DNA from: Phoronis ovalis
Taxonomy: Eukaryota; Phoronida; Phoronidae
Assembly (NCBI GenBank): GCA_028565635.1
Contig: JAOXYB010030720.1
Span: 1 to 14,746, forward strand
Direction: 5' to 3'
DNA: 14,746 bases
The position numbers and the translations under genes were made by a program. The notes beneath the pieces were generated by a model that searched no databases, was not told the origin of the DNA, and saw nothing but the letters and a program-made list of their open reading frames with translations. This document shows, piece after piece, positions 7,943 through 14,746 of the stretch; positions within the stretch are counted from its first letter, which is position 1; each line of letters begins with the position of its first letter.

Positions 7943-8063
7943 TTTACAAATTTTGAAATAAGCCTAAGAATAAATAGTGGAAAAAGTAGCATTCGTTTCA
8001 TGGTAAATTAACAACCTTACTTTGAGGTTGATAGTCAAACTGCTCTTATTGAGCCTATTGGGT

Positions 8064-8064
<1 letters not shown>

Positions 8065-8144
<80 letters not shown>
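8065..8144. repeat. Compound microsatellite (AC)23(AT)10(GT)7
   Basis: Three pure dinucleotide runs adjoin exactly: AC at 8065-8110, AT at 8111-8130 and GT at 8131-8144. The AC and GT arms are complementary, so the tract can fold on itself with the AT block at the tip. The Thr-His frame across it is an artefact. Confidence 0.97.
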
Positions 8145-8145
<1 letters not shown>

Positions 8146-8149
8146 GAAT

Positions 8150-8364
8150 ATTTCAAACCAGATGGGAATTTCATAAAAGAGCAGGCCAGTTATAGACACT
8201 CACATTTCTATATTCTTTATTTCTGTATATCTGTTAGGGCATTATTTGTAGTTATTCGCATTGTTATAGGGTTTATTCTTTTGTTCTACAATATATTTTA
8301 ACCTTAACACAAATCTGTGTTGGTTCTTAATAACCCGTCATTGAAATTGAAATTGAAATTGAAA
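8150..8364 (+). mobile_element. Possible LINE 3' end with (TTGAAA)4 tail
   Basis: A T-rich, stop-dense stretch leads to four perfect TTGAAA units (8341-8364). Several invertebrate non-LTR families end in short simple repeats of this kind, and LINE-A in this window shows the same architecture. No ORF2 residues are recognisable upstream, so a severely 5'-truncated copy is inferred. The hexamer itself is certain and the LINE origin is not. Confidence 0.35.
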
Positions 8365-8936
8365 ACCAAGGACATAGTTGTCAATAATTGTGTCCTTTCT
8401 TAGATTATTTTATGGATTTACATTTTTTAAACGTTTTTAATGCAGTTGTTAATATGTTTATCTAGAATAAATTAAATTCAAAATACATAACTGCAGTGCA
8501 TAATTTATATCACCATATCGCCCGAAGTGCTAGTTCGTAATCTTGTTTTATATGTATATCTTTACCCAAGGTGTTATATGCCTTCAGTACTCCATAATTG
8601 TTATGAGCCGCGTCATTGAATATGCAATGTATGTACTGACTCAAAATACTGTGATAACATCGGATTGCGACGTCCGACGTTAATTTATTTCTGGTTTTAA
8701 CATGTTTTCCTCACTACAAGTCCGTAAATGATAAGTATGTATATATTTTTGAATACCCATGTGTGTTAGATCCCAGTCCTTGTCAAGCTAACAGATTTTA
8801 GAGATTTTAAAGCACTATAGATAATAATTACACTCGCATCTGCTAACAATTGAAACGCAGTACTAGTCCGCCTGTGTGTTGCTTAATTTTCCAATATATG
8901 ACTGAATTACACTTTTGAATAACTCTTTTTATTTAG
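8365..8936. other. Intron stretch up to catalytic exon acceptor
   Basis: No repeat or gene was recognised. The 3' end carries AACTCTTTTTATTTAG, a good polypyrimidine tract with AG at 8935-8936. An open frame begins within it from a TTG at 8915, but its first seven residues are intronic. Confidence 0.55.
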
Positions 8937-9595
8937 GTGACAGTGTACATGCTTTGCGTGAAGGCACCTTAGGAGTCAATATTAATTATCAAGGAATCTA
9001 TCGACTTCTTAGCAACGCCCATGTTTTGACTGCATACGACTCTAACCAAATAACAACCGGAATCAATGTCTTCTCACCAACTAAAGAACAAAAGCTCTTC
9101 CCAGTAACTGGTCAAATACCTGTCGAATATTACCTTGATAATCTAGTACCAGAAAAGTCACTAATAAAATATAATAAATATGATGTAGCTTGGGCTGACA
9201 TTACCGATGACCAGAAGAAAGCGGTGAGTCAAAGTATCCGACTGTTGAATGTAAGACCTCCGGGCATTCGAGAGCCAAACAGCTCTGATATATATTTCAA
9301 ATACGTTGGGAGAAAGTCTCCTGAGCCAGTTCGATGCGAGCTCACAGACTTGTCAGCGGTGTATGGCTCTGAAGGTAAGAATAGCGACAACCATTTAGTT
9401 TGCACCTACTGGAGTAAAGGGATTGAATATAAGCGTAGCTCAGGCGGACCCGGTGATTCTGGAGCGGCTCTAATTTCGGACATAGATGGATATGTCATTG
9501 GTCTTCACCGATGTGGAGAAGAAGATGGTAATTTGGCATATGGGTGCAGACTGGTGTGGACAAATGAAGATGCATATCAAGTACTGATGAAATAG
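8937..9595 (+). CDS. Trypsin-like serine peptidase, catalytic exon
   Basis: This terminal exon holds a complete chymotrypsin-fold catalytic core and probably hydrolyses peptide bonds outside the cell. Codon 1 is Gly, split with the G at 3017; 218 further codons follow before TAG at 9593. EGTLGV starts the first strand. LSNAHVL carries the catalytic His (9020-9022). YDVAWADI carries the Asp (9182-9184). GGPGDSGAAL carries the Ser (9458-9460). Four Cys could form two disulfides. With the preceding exon the visible protein is 258 residues, a normal length for a single-domain enzyme. GDSGA replaces the usual animal-trypsin GDSGG, and SNxHV replaces TAAHC. These features recall bacterial and plant NAL1-like peptidases. 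Family membership is recognised by motif only, and the substrate is unknown. Confidence 0.88.
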
Positions 9596-10157
9596 TAGGC
9601 AACCGTCAGTTTGTGCCGTCTATTATGTTAAAACTGCTAGCATTAATAGTTTTTTGGTTGCTAAAAATAATTAGTATACGTCGTGTATTTAAATCTTTAA
9701 CTAGAATAATGATTTAAATCTAGCCTTACTATTTTAATTGTTGTGCCCCTTCTGATCAAACGATACTATTATCTGGTTTTTATTAATTTTTAATTTCCAT
9801 TTCACAAAAACACTAATGAAAACTCTAAGAAACAATAGTTCTGCTGGATTGGCATGCTATCTTTGTTCCTCAAAGAATGTTATTTTATAGTGGTGCATAT
9901 ATTCTAAGATATGTGCTTGCTGATATTATGGGTGATATGCAAGTATTCATCAAAAACTTTTATTACCAAAATGTAATAGAATTTAGTATGTATGTTGTAG
10001 TGCAGGTTCGTGTAATATACTGTATCCCAGGATCGCCTGTTTCTGGCTTACGTTGCCGTCTTCAGCCGCGGGAAACTTCTTGAATATTTTGAGTGCCTGA
10101 TGGCTGTAATGTAGAAAACAATTCAGAGTATTTAGTGTCCGGGCGTGGTTGCAAAAA
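9596..10157 (+). other. Probable 3' UTR and downstream flank
   Basis: No second gene is seen after the stop. A slightly GC-richer patch at 10015-10085 has a 68-codon frame on the + strand (9877-10083), but it has no recognisable motif and I do not call it. No AATAAA occurs before 10247. Confidence 0.45.
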
Positions 10158-10380
10158 TTATATCCTCACACCAAGCTTCCATGAGTGGAATGATCCCAGT
10201 TTACAGACAATGCTAATTATGTCATATTGTAGATTCCCCAGAAACAAATAAATTCTGATTGATGGCCACCAAATTGTTTTGAGTTCTAATTGGCTGCCTT
10301 CGCTTGGATTGTGCTCTTCTAGGTTGGTGCTTTTTGGTGTCTTGGAAATGATTATTCCCACCAACATAATTCTAGCTGTA
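10158..10380 (-). pseudogene. LINE-C endonuclease fragment (minus strand)
   Basis: A minus-strand frame of 69 codons reads like the middle of a non-LTR endonuclease domain. It has KSTNLEEHNPSEGSQLELKT, then IWWPSIRIYLF, then LQYDIIS, and a decayed GSFHS where a G-D-F-N-S-H motif would be expected. In jockey/CR1-type elements these blocks follow each other at about this spacing. No RT is seen downstream on this strand, and both ends fade into unrecognised sequence. It belongs to a different family from the two + strand LINEs. It is a short inactive relic just behind the peptidase gene. Confidence 0.5.
10247..10252 (+). terminator. Candidate poly(A) signal AATAAA
   Basis: This is the first canonical AATAAA on the + strand after the peptidase stop, about 650 bp downstream. 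It sits inside the minus-strand LINE relic, so it could be fortuitous. Confidence 0.2.
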
Positions 10381-10707
10381 TTGTATACTATATAGGAAAG
10401 ATAATGTTCACGTGCTGTAAAATGTTCACCCTCTAATCACTAACAGAAATACAAAGCACCATAAAACAAAGATGTTCGTAGTTTCGTAGTAATATTTTTT
10501 TTTGAAGAATACTTGCATATCACGTATAATATCACCAAGCATAGAGCTTAGAATATCTGCACCAGATTAATGTAAAATCCCTTAAGGAAAAAAGATAGCC
10601 TGTCAATCCCGAAAGTTATTGTTACTTAGAGTTTTCATCAATGATTTTGTGAAAGCTTGACCGCACAGTCTCCACAGAGTGTAACACACTTACCGTAATG
10701 TCATTAT

Positions 10708-10776
10708 TAAATAACTGTAGCGTTGAGCGCTGGCTATATTTAACATTGATTGCCAGCGCCTCATTACCATTATTTG
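10708..10776. repeat. Inverted repeat, about 26-bp arms
   Basis: AAATAACTGTAG...GAGCGCTGGC pairs with GCCAGCGCCTCATTACC...ATTTG around a 17-base loop (TATATTTAACATTGATT). The stem is GC-rich next to the loop. It may be a short palindromic element remnant. Nothing links it to transcription termination. Confidence 0.55.
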
Positions 10777-10919
10777 TTTTGTAAAATTCGTAATTTTATT
10801 TTTAAACATTGCTATTGTAAAGAAAATCTTAATATGCAAAAATAACGTTTCATAACTTAAAATTATGTTGTGTAGTTTTCTGTTACATACTTTAAAAAAC
10901 CCGACAGCTCCATTCGATT

Positions 10920-10939
10920 ATCGATCGTTTTCGATCGAT
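10920..10939. repeat. Perfect 8-bp stem with TTTT loop
   Basis: ATCGATCG, TTTT and CGATCGAT form a perfect short hairpin in AT-rich surroundings. The role is unknown and it may be incidental. Confidence 0.5.
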
Positions 10940-11280
10940 GAAATTCACCATGTATTATTATAAAATATAAATTTATTTACTGTTGACTATGATCGCCGCT
11001 CAAGAAGACCTGCATGTTAACGTTCAATTTATGCACCAAGTGGGTCATATAACGCCAGCGTTTATCCAATCGCGCGGTTTCATTTAGTCACGTGACAGTA
11101 ATTTCAGCTATTTCTCTCCACGATGTCGACGGGTCTGCATCACTGTTGTAAAGATCTTCGGATTTCAGTGCTAAATCAAACTTTTGTGTAACTGTTTCAA
11201 CATTTAACAGTAACAGAGTAATTCAGGAATTGGGGAGCGTTACTAATTTTCTGGAATGTGTTCTTTCCACCATTTAACTA

Positions 11281-12408
11281 GGATTAAATGACTGCGAGTA
11301 TTGGTATCATTTTGAATGTGAGTGTATTGGAGAAAAAGAAAGAGAAGCCTTTGCTCGAGATCCTAGCGAAAGGTACCAGTGTGCTGCGCGCCAAATGATA
11401 CAGCTCCAAGCAATGGATTCCCTAGTAACTGGATTACCAGCAAGACCAATACACACCACTACATGTACATAAAATTATCCACCCAAAAGAGGTACCAACC
11501 TTTGGACCTACAATGACACACTTGCCTAAAAACCAAGCAACTGTGAATGGCGAATCTTTGCCTAGAAAATCTGGAAGGGCCACCCGGCCACCGCTACATG
11601 ATTATGACTTGTTCTCCTGTCTGCTTCTTCCGAAGAAGATGTTGGGAGTACTAGATATTGTGCAGTCTGCGAGAAACGGATGATCAAGGTGGGCTTAAAG
11701 TGTGTAAAGTGTGCAATAGAGTGCCATCGTACTTGTGTAGGGGATAACTCTCATGTGTCTAGTGATCAATGTCACTACACATGCTCCGAGTGCATGAGGA
11801 CATCTACAATACAGGAGCAGCACGAGCAAAATAAAGCAAGAACTTCGGCACTGCACAATCCACAAAAACCAAGAAAGGAGAAAACCACAGTGAGACATAA
11901 AGATACTGGGAAGACGAAGGCTTTAAAAGATCAAAGTGTCCAAGACCAATATGAGCAACTTGCGTTTGCTAGATCCCACATCGCAAGTCTAGAGCACGAA
12001 ATCAATGAGCTGAATAAGATAATCAAACTTATGACACTCAAACAAGGGCCACATAGTCAACAACCCGATCATTTCTATGTACCTCAGGGCCATTATGTCA
12101 CAACAAACGATCTCAAAATTGCTCTTCTTGAGGCTAAGCTGGCCAATTACGAACAAGGAAATCTACTATGGTACCATAATCCCTTCAATGGGCAGGGGGC
12201 AGATTACAAGCAGGAGGGAGAGGACAGGAGAATGAGACAGACTTTTAATGATTCACCAACATCCAACAATTATACGGCCGCCGAAACAAGGCACGAAGAT
12301 AATGCTGTTCCTGAAAATAATAATGGCGTGAATCAGAACGGCCGTGCAACACGAAAGATTCACCGGAAAGGCCAATCCCAATCGAACACAACAGGAAACT
12401 GGTTTTAA
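11281..12408 (+). pseudogene. LINE-B ORF1: zinc-finger nucleic-acid-binding protein
   Basis: ORF1 proteins of CR1-group LINEs bind the element RNA, and PHD-like zinc fingers are common in them. Three segments in shifted frames make up this copy. The first (11281-11469) has CEYWYHFECECIG and YQCAAR, a PHD-like finger whose final Cys is replaced by Arg. The second (about 11471-11615) reads MTHLPKNQATVN at 11513 and RPPLHDYDLFS. The third (about 11617-12405) opens with SASSEEDVGSTRYC and carries a Cys/His-rich finger (C-x2-C, C-x2-C, CH-x2-C, C-x3-C). A charged, heptad-like stretch (LAFARSHIASLEHEINELNK) follows, then a polar Asn/Gln-rich tail. The stop is TAA at 12406-12408. The 242-codon piece from 11680 is the longest intact part and lacks the first Cys pair. 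Confidence 0.75.
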
Positions 12409-13160
12409 CAACATTCAATGTGAAGAATATCTTACCCAATAGAAGTTACGTTTCAAATATTTTAAATGGAGTGGACATTCTCTGTATCCAAGAACATTGG
12501 CTATTCAACTATCAGACAAGGGAACTTGACAACATGCACAGTGAATTCTACCACCATGCCAAGAGTGTTGATGACAGTGACCCCCTAAGTCCACTACAAA
12601 ACACGCCTGGGTACGGAGGAGTAAGTATCTTATACAGGAAAAACTTACAGGGCGTTGTAAAGCATCCAGATGGCTCACACAGAGTGGCTGTGATTGAGAT
12701 AAAATCTAGAATACCCATTTGCATCATTACTGTATACATGCCATCACGGGGGACATCACATTCTGAAGCAAGCTTCCAGGAGACTCTTGATGAGGTTGAC
12801 GAAATCCTTTTCAAGTTTAAAAATTATAGGATAATTCTCTGTGGAGATTTAAACGCGTCCCTGAAGATTAGACCAGGTGTGGATAGAGATTTGAAACTTG
12901 TCAGGTTCATGAATACAAATAATCTTAGAACTCGGGATACTGACCAATCGACTTACAACCACTGTGGCGCAAATAGCTCATCACAGATAGACTACATCTT
13001 TGCGTCTGCGAATGATATAGTGGCAAATGTGGCTGTTGGTGAGGAGAGTCCAGTCAACACAACAGACTACATCCCAGTTACTGTCTGGTGGATTATGACA
13101 ACACTAGGACATGTCCAGAATGAAAATCCAACTCTCCAGAATACACTGGTCAAACCTGAC
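12324..13160 (+). pseudogene. LINE-B ORF2 endonuclease domain, catalytic His lost
   Basis: This APE-like endonuclease domain is open from 12324 to 13160 in the -1 frame relative to ORF1, with 85 bases of overlap. The first recognisable domain residues, LVLTTFNVKNI, start at 12399 while ORF1 is still being read. No in-frame ATG exists before the domain; the nearest start-like codon is a GTG at 12420. Motifs seen are CIQEHW (Glu at 12492-12494), ITVYMPSRG, CGDLNA (Asp/Asn at 12846-12854) and SSQIDYIF (Asp at 12990-12992). The terminal TSDH-P motif reads TTDYIP, with Tyr (TAC, 13068-13070) where the catalytic His is expected. The domain should therefore be inactive. A TAG at 13161-13163 then interrupts the frame. 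Confidence 0.85.
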
Positions 13161-13163
13161 TAG

Positions 13164-13652
13164 CGCAAATGTGAGCTAGGGAAATATAGAGAATATATTA
13201 GTGAAAACTTGAAGATCAGCGAACGTTTTGATGCTGAGCAAATGGTGGAACAACTGGTACTGACCCTACGCAATGCCTTCGATCATGCCACCCCAGATGC
13301 CACAAAGTACACCAAAGTGCACGGCAGCAGACCAAGGAAGAAACATGTTCCTCCGAAAGTGGTTGCTGCGATAACAGCGAGCAAAATTGCTCACAGGGAG
13401 TGGAAACGTGCAGGAAGGCCACAGGATGTCAATTATTTCTGCACAGAAAAAGGGCCAAACAAAACCTAGGGAAAGCCCAACGACAGCTTACAACCAAGCA
13501 ATCCCAAACCACAGTGAATGAGATTGCAGTTTGTCTCAACAACCCTGACCTATTCTATCGTCTCGTACAAAAGCAGAGGGTAACCAATCAGTCTGCCCAG
13601 ATGTGGACTTTGATGATCCATCCAAGAAAGGAGAAGCTGATGATACAGAGGG
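13164..13652 (+). pseudogene. LINE-B ORF2 linker, frameshifted
   Basis: After the TAG the same frame resumes (RKCELGKYREYISENLKISE), which suggests TGG to TAG at a Trp. It runs to about 13430 (HREWKRAGRPQD). The reading then drops one base to CQLFLHRKRAKQNLGKAQRQ and so on to about 13590 (KQRVTNQS). It drops another base to VCPDVDFDDPSKKGEADDTE, and a third near 13650 to re-enter the first frame at KFQKLTSPM. Three single-base losses would explain the path. The small frames here are pieces of one protein. Confidence 0.75.
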
Positions 13653-14500
13653 ATGGGTAAGTTCCAAAAGCTGACATCACCAATGGACAACCCAAAATTT
13701 GAGAACACAATTAATGCCAAAGACAGAGAACTGATCGAGGATCTCCAACTGCCGCCAAGCGGAGTGATTGATGTTACTGACAAAGACATCAAATCAGCAA
13801 TATCTGACTTAAGTAACAGCAAGGCGATGGACTCATGTGGATTGACCATTCAGCACCTGAAGATGGCTGGGAATTCCATACACCTGTACCTCAGTAAATT
13901 GATCCCGCAGGTCCTCAAGCCCGGCATTCTTCATCCAATATATAAACGAAAAGGACTTGACACCAAACCGGGAAACTACATAGGTATTACTGTCACAACC
14001 CTATTGCTTAAAGTGGGTGGGAAATATTATGAAGAAGCAGTATGATCGTGTGCCACAATCTGACCTACAATTTGGGTTCACGAAAGGAAGATCCCCGACA
14101 ATGGCATCACTGCTTGTGACGGAACTAGTGAATGAGGCCAAAAGTGAAAGCAAGCCATTGCATATGATTGTTGTTGATACCGAAAAGGCCTTCGATGTAG
14201 CCCAGCATCATTCGCTCCTAAAGAAACTGATGTTCAATGGACTAAAAAATGACGACTGGAACCTAACAAAGGACATGTATTCTGGTCTGAATACCTTTGT
14301 CAAATGGAATGGTAAAATGTCAGATAAGGCTTTCCAGTTGTGCCAAGGTGTACGCCAAGGAGGTGTGCTGTCAACTCACCACTACAAGCTCTACGTCCAT
14401 CCACTCCTGCAGATCTTGGAGACTCATGGCACGGGAGCGTCAATTGGAACGACTCAACTTCAACACCTCACTTGTGCTGATGACGTCCTGCTGACATCTT
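13653..14500 (+). pseudogene. LINE-B reverse transcriptase domain
   Basis: The first part (to about 14015) contains VTDKDIKSAISDLSNSKAMD, a conserved pre-RT helix, and YKRKGLDTKPGNYIGITV, where NYRGIT is usual, so Arg is changed to Ile. An extra G within GTGGGTGGG near 14015 shifts the frame. The second part carries LQFGFTKGRSPTMASLL, motif A VVDTEKAFD (Asp at 14176-14178), motif B QGVRQGGVLST (14344-14373) and motif C CADDVLL (Asp-Asp at 14479-14484). All three catalytic Asp residues are intact. The thumb region that should follow is missing. Confidence 0.85.
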
Positions 14501-14503
14501 GGG

Positions 14504-14746
14504 CTGGTAAGCGACCAGGGCAACAAGGTAAACATAGATGAGAAGATCACCAAGACCAGGAAAGCAATGTACAGCCTGATGGGAGCTGGCCTGCATGGCC
14601 GCAATGGCTTACCAGCAGCTGTCTCGGTTAAGTTATGGTCAACTTACATATTGCCTGTTATGATCTATGTGCCAGACACTCCGATAGCGGACGTCGCAGC
14701 CAGGCAATTAGCTATAAAGGACTTCAATGACAGGAGCTGGTTCTCA
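14504..14746 (+). pseudogene. LINE-B ORF2 C-terminal region, continues past window
   Basis: In another frame from about 14504 the sequence reads VSDQGNKVNIDEKI, then AMYSLMGAGLHGRNGL, then LWSTYILPVMIY. These are typical of the region well downstream of the RT fingers and palm in this LINE type. It lies only about 20 bases after motif C, so a stretch of coding sequence has been deleted at about 14495-14505. A second, smaller deletion is likely after VMIY (about 14672), because TPIADVAARQLAIKDFNDRS belongs further along. The frame is open to the window end. Confidence 0.7.

Larger units (their letters stand above)
3018..8936 (+). other. Peptidase intron, about 5.9 kb, filled with transposon relics
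   Basis: It runs from donor GTAATG to acceptor TTTTTATTTAG, with phase 1 on both sides. Roughly half of it is recognisable repeat: a CR1/Rex-like LINE relic with two nested fold-back elements, a third fold-back element, a compound microsatellite and a hexamer tail. The parts 3018-3720, 3780-3890, 4170-4925, 7428-7714, 7943-8064 and 8365-8936 show nothing I can name. The region 3430-3480 is C-rich (CACACCCACCCC) without further structure. Confidence 0.7.
10381..11280. other. Intergenic stretch with two hairpins
   Basis: No gene is recognised. It contains the hairpins at 10708-10776 and 10920-10939. The last 200 bases (from about 11080) are less AT-rich and may be the 5' UTR of LINE-B, but no boundary can be fixed. 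Confidence 0.5.
11281..14746 (+). mobile_element. LINE-B: non-LTR retrotransposon, truncated by window end
   Basis: This is a long + strand LINE copy with ORF1 (zinc fingers plus coiled-coil-like region) and ORF2 (endonuclease, reverse transcriptase, C-terminal region), beginning at or somewhat before 11281 and continuing past 14746. It is much better preserved than LINE-A. Even so, ORF1 has about two frameshifts, and ORF2 has one nonsense codon, at least four frameshifts, at least one internal deletion and a missing endonuclease histidine. Base composition is visibly less AT-rich than its surroundings, as expected for a fairly recent insertion. The clade was not determined. The RT landmarks (GRSPTMASLL, KAFD, QGVRQGGVLST, CADDVLL) differ from those of LINE-A. 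Confidence 0.9.

Noticed and set aside
8062-8301. Thr-His repeat protein
   Set aside because: Translation of the (AC)n(AT)n(GT)n microsatellite.
8915-8936. Start of the peptidase at the in-frame codon 8915
   Set aside because: It is a TTG followed by a polypyrimidine tract and an AG acceptor; the upstream exon at 2900-3017 joins in the right phase.
9877-10083. 68-codon + strand frame after the peptidase
   Set aside because: No motif, Kozak context or homology pattern could be recognised.
11695-13849. Minus-strand frames over LINE-B (64-99 codons)
   Set aside because: Shadows of the LINE coding strand, without motifs of their own.
1-14746. CRISPR array, tRNA or rRNA genes, or bacterial operon
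   Set aside because: No regularly spaced short identical repeats with unique spacers, no tRNA A/B-box pair or cloverleaf and no rRNA segment were seen; the gene structure is eukaryotic.

Overview
This looks like nuclear DNA of an invertebrate animal, most likely a marine lophotrochozoan such as a mollusc. Open frames are sparse in AT-rich non-coding sequence, one gene is split by a long intron with GT/AG junctions in matching phase, and several non-LTR retrotransposons and short fold-back DNA elements are present. There is no prokaryotic operon structure. The phylum is inferred from the repeat types and is not proven.

One host gene is supported. It runs on the + strand as exon 2900-3017, an intron of about 5.9 kb (3018-8936) and a terminal exon 8937-9595. 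It encodes a secreted-looking, trypsin-like serine peptidase with a complete His-Asp-Ser triad. The whole catalytic core lies in the last exon, and the style is closer to bacterial/NAL1-like peptidases than to classical animal trypsins. The exon carrying the start codon was not identified.

Layout. 371-865: about four diverged 135-bp tandem units, three of which carry a CTCF-like core. 891-1345: fold-back element with a (CCA)n loop. 1876-2359: two tandem copies of a 245-bp unit. 2900-3017: peptidase exon. 3018-8936: intron. Inside the intron are a CR1/Rex-like LINE relic (about 4928-7427) ending in a (TGTAAG)n tail, two fold-back elements nested in that LINE (4985-5342 and 6670-7108), a further fold-back element (7715-7942), an (AC)(AT)(GT) microsatellite (8065-8144) and a (TTGAAA)n tail (8341-8364). 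8937-9595: catalytic exon. 10158-10380: minus-strand relic of a LINE endonuclease. About 11281-14746: a second, better preserved LINE with a zinc-finger ORF1 and an endonuclease/reverse-transcriptase ORF2. That copy is broken by stops, frameshifts, deletions and a lost catalytic histidine, and it runs off the window.

The LINEs and fold-back elements are decayed genomic parasites. The peptidase is the only gene that appears intact over the part visible here. The best leads are the peptidase's origin and activation, the periodic CTCF-like sites, and the nested insertion history in the intron.
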